A DNA stretch of 37,836 nt from Priapulus caudatus (lineage: Eukaryota > Priapulida > Priapulimorpha > Priapulimorphida > Priapulidae). Both the position numbers and the translations under genes were made by a program. This document shows positions 28,792 to 36,620 of the stretch, piece by piece. The notes beneath the pieces were generated by a model that saw only the letters and a program-made list of their open reading frames with translations, did not search any database and was not told the origin of the DNA. Location: assembly GCF_000485595.1 (NCBI RefSeq), contig NW_014577258.1, forward strand, positions 158,619 to 196,454. Reading direction: 5' to 3'. Within the stretch, counting starts at the first letter, position 1, and every line of letters begins with the position of its first letter.

Positions 28792-31700
28792 GTACGTGCA
28801 CACACACACAAACACACACACACACACGCGCGCGCGCGCACACACACACACACGTGCACAACAAAGGAGTTTGCGATCGCATCGCAGAAGCCGGCATGCT
28901 GCTAACCTTTGCGAGGGCATCTCGTCCGTAGAGTGCCTCGGGCACGGTGTGCACCTTGCTGATGGCCTCTCCCCTGGCTGCGATCACTCGAGAGCAGAGC
29001 GACGTCGTCAGGTCTTCCTCGGTGACCGACAGCAGGCTTGCAAGCACCTTCAGCTTCTCTTTGGTTGTCACGATTGTATGATCGCCCTCCACCGCAAACT
29101 CCACACTACCCTGCAGTGATCAATTCATTAATAACGCGTTAATTAGCAATGACAAATAAGTTTTTATCCGACACTACATATTAGGAAAACTACTACACTA
29201 CCCTGCAGTGATTAATTCATTAATAACGCGTTAATTAGCAATGACAAATAAGTTTTTATCCGACCCTACATATTACCAAAACTACTACACTACCCTGCAG
29301 TGAGAGGAGATGCGTTAATTGTTTTTTCTCCATGAAAGTCCATGTCAGTCTTAAGTACATGTATTTATATTTGAATTACATCCAATAAAGATTTAATAAT
29401 AATAATAATAATTAGCAACGACATACAAGCAGTGAAAAAAATACATGGGGGCTCGGGGCGATTTAGCCCCGAAATGCCAAAAAGAGCCCCCGTAAATTTG
29501 CATATAGAGTTCAATGCAAACCAAATTTTAGAGTGCTATTTTCATGCACGCGAGCTTGAAAAGTAGCACCCGAAAAATAATTATATTTTTTCCCCTGCAT
29601 ACAAGTCTTTATCTGACACTACAGATTTAATTAGGAAAAAACAAAGAACTAAACATATACTACCGAGTAAATATGCTGACCAAGTTGTTTCAACGACCTG
29701 ATTGCGGCACTTGCATTCTGGATGACTCTACACTTCACTAGCACCAATAATGTTTCATGGCTCAACAGCTAAGAATCTCCAAGTATTTTTGAGTATTTTT
29801 TTAATCATGTTCTTATTTATACCTACTGCAGTCTATGGATGCCATCTACTGCTGATTTCCACCGTGATAAGTATTACCTATACAGCGGTGCCACGCGATG
29901 GTGGGAAACTCAGGCAATCAAAACAGTAACATACCCATTAGAGTATAGCCAGCAACAGGGGTAGGGTTTGTGCCTTACACAAGATGTGTTATCAAAGAAA
30001 TACATAAAAAAACACATGTCCACGTACTCCTGGCATTATCATTGTACTATAGTAAAGTCGTGTACGCAAAATGGCAGCAGCATCGGTTGCACCTACCAAA
30101 TGTAGAACTGCTGCGACTATCTTCCACAACGTTTCCGCATGTCTAAATGCAAAGCCGATGGACTTCAATCCAGCCATCACAGTCTTATAGTCATGCCTAT
30201 CGTTGAGCGTTGGCACCTGCATATTAAAACACAAAGTCACAATGAGTCGGCGTGACTCAACAAATGAAGAGCTTATTTGCAAAACTGCGTATTTCCATTT
30301 TGGAGAAATGAGAGAAAACGACAAAAACAATTATTTGACAATCATTTACATTGTTTTCAGCATTGGTTAAAATGTGCTGATAGATATATAGGCTATTTTA
30401 CAACTAACGGTTTTTGAATGTAAGCTAAACATGACTTATCATGAGTCTTTTAAGCATGTAGGCTGTTTTTCAAGACAAAAAGGTACTCTACACCAGTGTT
30501 GTAGGTCTCGAGGCCGGTCTTGGCCTCGAGACCGTTTTCCTTGGTCTCGGTCTCGGTCTCGGCCTCGGAGTGCAATGACTCGGACTCGGACTCGGACTCG
30601 GACTCGGGGGGTGCGGACGTGACTACAACACTGCAGCTAATACAGTGTATACACGCATTACATACATTGTATAAATCGACAAAATGATGACTTACGCGTA
30701 AGTCGTCATTATCCTAAGTCGACACAAATATGCTGGTCCCAAAAGTGTCGACTTATGCAAGTTTTACTGTACTTTTTATTTCATGCAAACAAGTGACAGA
30801 TCCAGGGGGCAGGAGACACCCCCTCCCCCATTTTTGAACAAACACATACATAGAAGTGAGTGGCCTTGTCGGTCTGTGCCGCCCATTTTTTTAATCAAAA
30901 CTGGACTCGGACTCGGACTCGAGCAGTGTGGACTCGGAATCGGGTGGCGCGGACTCGGACTCGGACTCGGGGGGTGCGGACTCGACTACAACACTGCTCT
31001 ACACGGTACCTATATTCACATACATACTATACATTGGTGGTTTAAACTCATTTGTGAAAAAAATGGACATAGACAGTTTTGCAAATAAGCTCTTCAAATA
31101 CAGAACAATCACATACACGTGACTGGACAGGCAACACCAACGAGCGAATTCCATCAAAAATATTTTGGCATAGTAAACGAAATAATAGCAGATATCACCT
31201 ATTGGAACCAGGCTATAGACTGGTGCTCGCCCCCCAACCCCACCTCGTGGGAAAACAATGGTTTTGCTTATTCTTTTTTAGTGTAAATTTCTGGGAATGT
31301 AAGGAAATTCTAATTGCGAAACTACCATAACAATTTAGCAATAATAAAGAGGTTACAAAATGAAAAGTTTTCACTGGGCTATAGAAGCTAGAAGTTATAT
31401 TTAGATGAACCATCTATAACTTTGCCAGGATTAAGCTATACCTTCGTTGAATCGCCTTGGCTGATGTAAAAATATTCTGTTGGATCCTTCACCAGGTAGA
31501 GCTCTTCTAACTTCTGGTCCTGAGCACCATATATCAACTACAACATCAAGAAAACGTTTTAGTGGAAAACTTGCTAACTTTGTAAATCATCCCCAACTAT
31601 TTCCTCTTCTCCAAACACACTAACCAAGCAGCTACATCTCTAAAACATCAATTAATTGTTTGATACGATATAAAAGATGGGAAGTACGTTTTTTTTAAAT

Positions 31701-34700
31701 CAGGCTTCCTAAATTGTGTACCATTGGATCAGCGTGTCCATTCAAAAACGACAGCACGTAATTTAATCCTCCCCATACATTCAACCAGAGCATCTATTTT
31801 CTTTCCACATACCCCAATGTAACAACACTGGTATCATCAACTAAACCTAATATAATATAATAAAACAACTAAACATAAATATCTGACACACCTGATAAAA
31901 GGAGTGAAAATTTCTCTCTCCCTTTTGTTGAGTGACGACTCGTGACTTTTCGAGTAGGTAGTTGTTGATGTGGCCCCCGACGGGATCACCTTTGAAGTCA
32001 AAATTGATGTCCATGTATTTTCCAAACCGACTGGAGTTGTCATTCCTATTGGTCTTTGCATTACCAAATGCCTCCAGAATGGCATTCGATTTTAGTAGGA
32101 CGTCTTTCACTCTGACAAGATAAATTTCAGATAAAGGGTTACAAATTTGAGCAATTGCTTTCACTACCAGCATAATATGATAAATGCATATTAATACAAT
32201 TGTTCAAATACTTCAAACTATCTCCTAATCAGTATTCCCCCTTCTTAGAATTAATTAGAATATTATTCTAAATGATTAACAAGAACTCATCAATGGGTAT
32301 TTAGTTTAAAAATAAAAAGTCTACTCTTCTGTTTGTCAGTTGCTTAACCAAACCTGCAATCAAATTACAGTTATAGTGAAACAAACATACATATATGCCA
32401 TGGCTTGTTTTACATTATTTCAACCGTTTATTATAATATTATATATGTGTATATTATAATAAATATGTATTAGTATTTATATGTGTAACATAATGTAATA
32501 AATGTGTATATTATATACATATTATCAGGGGTTAATAATGACAAATTTTTCAAATATTTGTCATTATTAACCCCTGATATTATGTGTATCATGACCATAC
32601 TTCTACTGATCCACCCCCTGTTTAGCCAACCCACTAGTCCACCCTCTAAATGCTTGTTTAAGTTAATGCAAATAAGAAAGTATGAGACAGAGAACACGTG
32701 ATATTGCTCTTGCAGTAATCAGTAGTGGTGTTCAAATAGCTAACACCAAGCAAGCCGATTCAATACATTCCTTTACACAGTAAATCTAACAAATGCCACC
32801 AAATTGTATTTGTACATAATATAGGCAGAGAGAGAGGCAGAGAGGGAGACAGAGACAGACAGAGAGGGTGAGGGAGAGGGCAATGGAGGGAGGGAGAGGA
32901 GGGAGGAGGGAAGGAGGGGCGAGAGGGAGGGAGGGAGGAGGGAGGGGAGGGAGGGGGGAGAAAGAGAACATAGCAGAGAGATTCATTAGGGAACTGCTGC
33001 ATGTGGTGCAATTGCAATGCAAATACTAAATAACGAGACGAATCACTTGCCCCCAAGCTCCCCATGCACTAATTATACCTTTCCACTTCCTGCTGCTGGC
33101 TGACATTTGTAACAGCGGCAATGTAGCGCATAATGATCTTCGATGCTTCAGTTTTGCCAGAGCCACTTTCTCCTAAAATAGATATGTATTTGATCAATAC
33201 GGTGAAACGAAAATGCCAGTGGTTGTTATTTACATTACTGTCTAATAGGTATTGGAAATAACAATGTCAATGAATAACGTTGAATCAGTAATCAAATGTC
33301 ATGAATTAGTCCGCATAGTGAGTTTCTTTATTTGTGTGCATGAGATACAGTTGTTATTTGCATAGTTTTGACTAAATTTTAAATGAAACTGTTCACATGA
33401 AAAATAAAATAAAAACACAATGTGATTGTACATATAACACACTGTAATCAGAAATCAATGTGATGTGTACTGATTTTCCCAAATTATGTAAATGTATTAG
33501 TATGTACCTACGTACATCTGGTACAGCACATCTTGAATTTCAGTGTTAGCATACAGTAATTCTGCACAAATGTGGGTTATTGTGTTATCTATGCATCACA
33601 AATATTTAAGTAGTGAGGCTAGATACACTTATATATACCATATACAGGTACAAGCACACATTAGGAACAAACAAAATTAGTCATAGACCGTACAGCTAAT
33701 GTATATATACATTGATATCAGAAGTAGATAATAAGGAACGCAATTCCCTATTCTGATTGATATGGTACTTGACTTTCTCTGCTGAGAATAAGGCCTGGAT
33801 ATTTGAATAGAGTACAGCATATATCCTAACAGGGGTTTAGGGTTTATGTAGGTCCAATTTGCGTCTGATTATTGGATCCATTCACGATACAAATTGAGGT
33901 TAAAACTCGCAATTTGAGAGCAGATATTTACCTCATTTTCACAACCTTATTCACTAATTTCACCAAAAATTACAGCATCTAAAACTCACGCATGGGAATT
34001 AATTGTTAATTTTGTTCACAGAATAAATGATCTGACACCTGACAGAGATTATTGAGACCAGACTCAGATTTAGCCCTGCAGATGTTATGGCTCATCTTCA
34101 CTGTACTAAAAAAGTCGTTTTTGATTCAACATTAAAGATTCAACACACAAAATTCGGAGTGTTGCCATACAGACTTCTCGTGACCATGTTTGTAACCATG
34201 TAGCACTACAGTACAACGCCCCTGCACATCAATATATAATCCCAAAGCTGAAGTACAGGATGCCAAACACTGACTTCCTGTTATTTTAGCCATATTCATA
34301 GCACTAGATAGTTCTAGCACCTGCGTGGCTAGGTAGTTTAAGTTATAAGCAGCACATAGGTGACATAGGACTCCAGGGTTAGAATTTTAGGAGAGAGGGA
34401 AGTAAGGAGGGAAAACAACGGCACCTGCTACCGTGATGAGATTCAAGCCGTGCACGGAGCAGACATGCTTGCTCGTATAGACAGATATACACGCCCCCCC
34501 CCCCCCCACCCACACACACATACAGGATCTTAAATGCACAGCAACATCTGCACTTAGCCTCTCTGTTTGTATACGAATTTCATAAAGGTGAGAAGTGTCC
34601 ATCTATATTAACATGTCATGTACAATATCCATTCCAGGGGTAGAAATAAGGAGAAACAAAGAGATGGTCTACAGGACCATCAAGTTTGAAATTTAGATGG

Positions 34701-36620
34701 TCCTCCTAAATTTCAAAATTGTTCTCTAAAAGTAATGCGGCCTGCAAGCGTAAGAAAGAGATTTTACATGGTGATAAAATGGTTTAATTATTCACCTACA
34801 ATGAATGTATCAAACGATACAGTAATTGTTTATTCAGTTTAATAGTATATTGGTTAATAAAGTTGTTTCATTAGAATTTAGTTGAACCCATAACACCGGA
34901 ATATAGTATGTTTATATATTATGTTTTAACACTTTTTATTATATAAGTCCATAGAAATAAATATAAACATGTATACATCTATTTCCATGCAAAGGTCAGA
35001 TAATGTAATGACGCTCGCCATTAGACTATGCCTATATTTCATATTATCTTATTAACAAGAAAGACGCTGTTTGGGTGTCCACCGGAAGTCATCACAATCA
35101 AAACAGGAAGAGGGACAATCTGACCAATCACGCCAGGCCCCGACGCTTATTTTCAGATCTGGTTGTCCTGTCGGACAACAAGAAGAAATTTTTACTTGTA
35201 CGAATTTTGATTTTACTTGTCCAAAATTTACTTGCAACCTATGAGCCGTTAAGGTCCTCTTTTGGTTCAGTGCATATCGTATTATCAGGAGTGTATAAAT
35301 ATATACACATATATATAACATATATAGATAGATGTAGATAATATATATAGCTATATTATGCACTCCTGATATTACAGTATATACCATATTTACTAGTGTA
35401 TACCCCCACACTTTTCTTGTACACAACTTCAATAAAAAAAATCAGGGGGTGCGACTTGTAGCCAAGGCTAAGAAATCTTGTTAATGTACCAATGTTTGTA
35501 CTGCTGACTCGCCACTCGCTGGTGGCGGTTGCTGACTCGCCGCTCGCTGGTGGTTGCTGCTGACTCGCCGCTCACTGACTCGGCGCGCTATCGATCGCGC
35601 CACGCGAACTGGACACACATGCACGCACGCACACACGCACGCACGCACGCACACACACACGCACGCACACACACACACACACAAGACCGATTACATTACC
35701 TCCCCTCCACTCCGTTACTCCGTTAACTCCATGGGCAGAGGTAATAATACTTACACACGAGTAAATACAGTACATGTAAAATCGTAATGAAATTCACACA
35801 ACGTTTATTTTTGCGTGCCGGCACGCTCATTGTGATCGCAGCTTGCAGCTTTTTCCTCAATCCCATGAGAGTTTTGCTGTCGTCCTTTCATCCCAGCAAT
35901 GCCCATTTCCTACATATTCAGTAATGAACATGCCCAAGCGACTTATAAACAATTGTGCACCCCCCCTCCCACCAGTACATCAAGCAATGCGCCCCCGCCA
36001 GGGAGGTAATCGCTGCCGCTCTGAATAAATCTGTAATGGTAACAGTGGGTGTCGGTGGCTGCTTTTTTCAGCGACCTTTGAGAAGGTTTGACGTGAGAAT
36101 GTGGTGCGATAGCGCCCTGGCTCAAAGGTTGCTAGGAACCGTAAAATGGGATCAAAATATTCAATGCTGGTCCGTCGGACCATTGACTTTAAAAATCTGA
36201 TGGTCCTCCTGATTATTTGATGGCCCCGAAGCATCGGACCATCGCTTATTTCGACCCCTGCATTCAATGGTTGACGAGGTTGCGCCTTTTACATTTCCAC
36301 CCAAAATTAGCAATGTCTTGCTATGATACTAAAGAAGGGGCCATGCTCTGGTTCCTCGGTGTTTAAACGTGTGCACCACTACTGCAAGCGTACGCGTCAC
36401 GAGTCGGCTACCTGAGATGACTATGCAGGTGTCCTGGAATCGTCGCTTCATGGATTTGTAGGCGGCGTCCGCAACGGCAAATATGTGCGGAGGCCGCTCG
36501 AATATCTCCCGCCCTTTGTAGTTCTGTACATATTCACTGCCGTAGAGCTCAACACTTCTGTAGGGGTTCACCGACACCAGCACTTCTCCAATGTACGTAT
36601 AGATTCTTCCTTTCTCAAAT
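22755..36620 (-). CDS. MYO1D: Class I myosin, MYO1D/G type: motor domain, partial
   Basis: Ten GT-AG exons on the minus strand join in phase and cover about residues 31-600 of a MYO1D-length (about 1,000-residue) protein. Motor landmarks are the P-loop GESGSGKT (exons a/b), switch 1 [12 protein letters not shown] (c), switch 2 [11 protein letters not shown] (g), relay helix [18 protein letters not shown] (h) and [20 protein letters not shown] (j). The TEDS-rule position, 16 residues before DALAK in exon f, is Glu, as expected of class I myosins not needing heavy-chain phosphorylation there. [20 protein letters not shown] and [15 protein letters not shown] place it with MYO1D/MYO1G (from memory). 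MYO1D-type motors bind membranes through a basic TH1 tail and set left-right chirality in flies and vertebrates. The first exon, about 33 codons at the N gap, and all of the neck and tail are missing from this window. Confidence 0.9.
22934..24240. repeat. Irregular tandem duplication around the exon j acceptor
   Basis: The first 27 bases of exon j and adjoining intron (22934-23060) recur in degraded form at 23226-23400; the intron part recurs again at 24001-24110. A second segment at about 23069-23224 (CTTGCACATTTT ... TTTTAAAACTAA ... GTGGCG) recurs at 23609-23778. A 103-bp-offset pair sits at 24086-24140 and 24189-24240, with ATCTGG repeats between. Confidence 0.8.
24241..24700. repeat. Degenerate CAGACAGAGAGAC repeats and a small palindrome
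   Basis: ACAGACAGAGA, TTACACAGAT and CATTAGTCA variants recur between 24240 and 24500. At 24594-24632, GAATAATCGCGCG faces CGCGCGTGATTATTC, a 13-base inverted pair. Confidence 0.6.
24702..24977 (+). CDS. Candidate 91-codon ORF with hydrophobic N terminus
   Basis: The ATG follows TTGCC (G at -3). Residues 1-16 ([16 protein letters not shown]) could serve as a signal peptide or signal anchor; residues 17-40 are mixed, and the C-terminal half is hydrophilic and basic, ending EIRSRKGC. It lies antisense in a myosin intron next to a GTT microsatellite. There is no homology I recognise; it could equally be chance. Confidence 0.18.
   Translation: MQFYLIMITIAIAVVLKDNTWHIIVAISASKSTILCALVKKLNRSSLADQPSNNEQGEEMMRSRGGHLVLANEDRKVTSGKAHEIRSRKGC
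25018..25250. repeat. (GTT)n microsatellite and flanking degenerate triplets
   Basis: About 13 pure TTG units, then interrupted GTTGTC/GTC/GTT triplets to about 25250. Poly-Val, poly-Cys and poly-Thr frames here are products of the repeat. Confidence 0.93.
25251..25954. other. Myosin intron (i-j), nothing seen
   Basis: AT-rich, with CAGGAACA/CAAACAAATA-type short repeats at 25850-25925. No exon recognised. Confidence 0.5.
25955..26074. repeat. (TGTA)n microsatellite at gap edge
   Basis: About 30 TGTA/TGCA units run directly into the N gap. The repeat is probably what broke the assembly. Confidence 0.97.
26075..26084. other. Assembly gap (10 N)
   Basis: Ten Ns separate a (TGTA)n microsatellite from myosin exon i. 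The missing coding sequence shows that the true gap must be far longer than ten bases. Confidence 0.97.
26085..26095 (-). CDS. MYO1D: Myosin exon i, cut by the N gap
   Basis: After the acceptor ATTCACTTCAG, the 11 bases GTGGAGTACTT encode VEYF in phase 0 and then hit the gap. Human MYO1D continues IDYFNN at this point (from memory), which supports the call. The remaining ~33 codons before exon j are not seen anywhere between 22961 and 26074. Confidence 0.7.
26096..26591. other. Myosin intron h-i, no other exon seen
   Basis: Contains CGTCCGGTCA near 26238 and related GCGTCCGGTAACC near 26443, with a similar GACCGGACGCGTAGC at 26417, suggesting a small inverted pair. Otherwise unremarkable. 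Confidence 0.45.
26592..26683 (-). pseudogene. Partial duplicate of myosin exon h (donor half)
   Basis: It repeats from ATTGAGCTGGTGCTGAA through CAGAAC|gtgagtcgcacaca with a few substitutions, mostly synonymous (the peptide still reads [20 protein letters not shown]). There is no acceptor and no first half, since the copy begins inside a TATAG microsatellite, so it cannot act as an internal exon. It carries a second usable donor. Either a tandem duplication or an unmerged second haplotype near the N gap would explain it. Confidence 0.8.
26693..26781. repeat. (TATAG)n-type microsatellite
   Basis: TATATAG repeats lying exactly between the duplicate of exon h's donor half and the real exon h donor. 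Confidence 0.93.
26817..26931 (-). CDS. MYO1D: Myosin exon h (relay helix)
   Basis: 115 nt from cattgcag|CTTTGAG to CAGAAC|gtgagt. It completes Ser and encodes [20 protein letters not shown] and [19 protein letters not shown] diverged copy of its last ~64 bp plus donor lies 197 bp downstream on the minus strand (26592-26683). Confidence 0.95.
27119..27624. mobile_element. Harbinger-like nonautonomous DNA transposon
   Basis: The termini AGTTGGGTTTACACTAT and ATAGCGTAAACCCAGCT are inverted repeats (two mismatches in 17). TAA stands on each side (27116-27118 and 27625-27627), fitting the 3-bp TWA target duplication of PIF/Harbinger elements. The 506-bp interior holds further TTGATAAAC/GTTGATAG sub-terminal repeats and CTTATCTCT tandem units at about 27438-27510, but no transposase. 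It lies in the myosin g-h intron. Confidence 0.7.
27775..27917 (-). CDS. MYO1D: Myosin exon g (switch 2)
   Basis: 143 nt from ttaaaacag|GCAATG to AATAACAG|gtatgc. It encodes [40 protein letters not shown] and FEVFDNN, then two bases of a Ser codon. The switch 2 DIYGFE motif is intact. Confidence 0.95.
27918..28560. other. Myosin intron f-g, left part
   Basis: C-run at 28207-28216 and a perfect 22-bp palindrome at 28270-28291. No exon recognised. Confidence 0.5.
28270..28291. repeat. Perfect 22-bp palindrome
   Basis: Two copies of AATCCGAGAAA in head-to-head orientation with no spacer. Related CGAGAAAT and TTCTCGGATT halves occur near 6686 and 6940. Confidence 0.9.
28640..28860. repeat. CA/CG-rich microsatellite cluster
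   Basis: Several CA runs, including about 20 uninterrupted units at 28747-28787, and an alternating CGCGCGCG tract near 28828. Long frames spanning it, including one of 217 codons, are repeat artefacts. Confidence 0.96.
28907..29110 (-). CDS. MYO1D: Myosin exon f (TEDS site)
   Basis: 204 nt, phase 0 at both ends. It encodes [60 protein letters not shown] and YGRDALAK. The TEDS-rule residue is the Glu of GEAISK. The acceptor region is repeated at 92-bp intervals upstream (29203, 29295), and a CA/CG-rich microsatellite begins about 45 bp after the donor. Confidence 0.95.
29097..29306 (-). repeat. 92-bp tandem triplication over the exon f acceptor
   Basis: CTGCAGTGATYAATTCATTA and the following AACGCGTTAATTAGCAATG block repeat with acceptor-like CTGCAG at 29111, 29203 and 29295. 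The second and third boundaries include ~15 bp resembling the exon start (CTACACTACC for CCACACTACC). The third unit is truncated. Confidence 0.93.
29307..30096. other. Myosin intron e-f, remaining part
   Basis: (AAT)n at 29396-29411. GGGGGCTC...GAGCCCCC at 29448-29496 forms an inverted pair with an inner GGGGCGATTTAGCCCC. No exon seen. Confidence 0.55.
30097..30216 (-). CDS. MYO1D: Myosin exon e
   Basis: 120 nt, phase 0 at both ends, donor CATTTG|gtaggt. It encodes [20 protein letters not shown] and [20 protein letters not shown], the conserved helix ending in the AxxLHLGN-type motif whose G begins exon f. Confidence 0.94.
30494..30996. mobile_element. hAT-like nonautonomous transposon with 8-bp TSD
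   Basis: CAGTGTTGTAG at 30494 is mirrored by CTACAACACTG ending at 30996. CTCTACAC occurs exactly on both sides (30486-30493 and 30997-31004), a perfect 8-bp target duplication as made by hAT transposases. A second right terminus, also CTACAACACTG, lies inside at 30623-30633, so a 140-bp element is nested in or gave rise to the 503-bp one. The interior is rich in CTCGGA hexamers and has no transposase. It lies in the myosin d-e intron. Confidence 0.85.
31005..31441. other. Myosin intron d-e, right part, nothing seen
   Basis: Unique sequence with no exon or repeat recognised. Confidence 0.5.
31442..31537 (-). CDS. MYO1D: Myosin exon d
   Basis: 96 nt, phase 0 at both ends. It encodes [20 protein letters not shown] and [12 protein letters not shown], matching the variable loop after the switch 1 region (human LQGGSEQMLRSL..., from memory). 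Intron c-d is only 354 bp. Confidence 0.88.
31892..32111 (-). CDS. MYO1D: Myosin exon c (switch 1)
   Basis: 220 nt from a cttgtcag acceptor to TATCAG|gtgtgt, ending in phase 0. It encodes [60 protein letters not shown] and [13 protein letters not shown]. The switch 1 residues NxxSSRFGK are intact. Confidence 0.96.
32521..32580. mobile_element. Hairpin element H5
   Basis: A nearly perfect 60-bp foldback. TATCAGGGGTTAATAATGAC faces GTCATTATTAACCCCTGATA, each continuing with AAAT/ATTT, around a ~10-bp loop. It is the best-preserved member of the family. Confidence 0.85.
32825..32962. repeat. GA/GGGA purine-rich tract
   Basis: About 138 bp almost wholly purine on the plus strand, changing from GAGA/CAGA to GGAGGGA. 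It lies 120 bp from the exon b donor and is pyrimidine-rich on the myosin transcript. Confidence 0.95.
33079..33172 (-). CDS. MYO1D: Myosin exon b (P-loop)
   Basis: 94 nt after a ctattttag acceptor. It completes the Gly and encodes [20 protein letters not shown] and [10 protein letters not shown], with a donor at GGAAAG|gtataa. The lysine and threonine that contact ATP phosphate and magnesium are present. Ser replaces the more common Ala in GESGAGKT. Confidence 0.95.
33173..34620. other. Myosin intron a-b, left part
   Basis: AT-rich, no exon recognised. A C-run followed by CACACACA is at 34494-34520. Confidence 0.5.
34634..34735. repeat. Dispersed repeat with GATGGTCCTCCT, copy 1
   Basis: Shares CAGGGGTAGAAATAAG (left edge), GGACCATCAA and GATGGTCCTCCT with the segment at 36165-36262. 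There the edge motif appears inverted on the right as CTTATTTCGACCCCTG, so both are probably fragments of one terminal-inverted-repeat element. Confidence 0.6.
34736..35280. other. Myosin intron a-b, middle, nothing seen
   Basis: No exon or repeat recognised. Confidence 0.45.
35281..35374. mobile_element. Hairpin element H6
   Basis: TTATCAGGAGTGTATAA faces TTATGCACTCCTGATA across a TA-rich interior. It is the longest family member (94 bp). Confidence 0.75.
35379..35501. mobile_element. TIR element, copy 2 (truncated, inverted)
   Basis: Matches the reverse complement of 15553-15738: ACCATATTTACT, TTGTACACAACTTCAATAAA, GGGGTGCGA and GCTAAGAAATCTTGTTAATG in the same order. It ends at about 35501, where CTGACTCGCC repeats start. 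Confidence 0.8.
35503..35585. repeat. CTGACTCGCCGCTCGCTGG tandem repeat
   Basis: About four units of CTGACTCGCC(G/A)CTC(G/A)CTGG with variable GGTTG spacers. Confidence 0.85.
35618..35684. repeat. (GCAC)n(CA)n microsatellite
   Basis: GCAC units followed by CA units. Confidence 0.96.
35685..36164. other. Myosin intron a-b, right part, nothing seen
   Basis: A 14-bp palindrome GCGTGCCGGCACGC lies at 35812. No exon seen; the short frames at 35843-36267 have no domain. Confidence 0.45.
36165..36262. repeat. Dispersed repeat with GATGGTCCTCCT, copy 2
   Basis: CTGGTCCGTCGGACCATTGA, CTGATGGTCCTCCTGATT, then CGGACCATCGCTTATTTCGA and CCCCTG. It is related to 34634-34735. Confidence 0.6.
36412..36620 (-). 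CDS. MYO1D: Myosin exon a (N-terminal motor, up to the P-loop)
   Basis: 209 nt; enters in phase 2 (needs two bases from the upstream exon) and ends in phase 1 at TCAG|gtagcc. It encodes [20 protein letters not shown], then [40 protein letters not shown] and [10 protein letters not shown]. It ends just before the P-loop glycine. Confidence 0.95.

Larger units (their letters stand above)
32112..33078. other. Myosin intron b-c
   Basis: Contains TA-rich sequence, hairpin H5 and the purine tract listed separately. No exon seen. Confidence 0.55.

Noticed and set aside
28466-29119. 217-codon plus-strand open frame
   Set aside because: Its centre is the CA microsatellite and its 3' end is antisense to myosin exon f.
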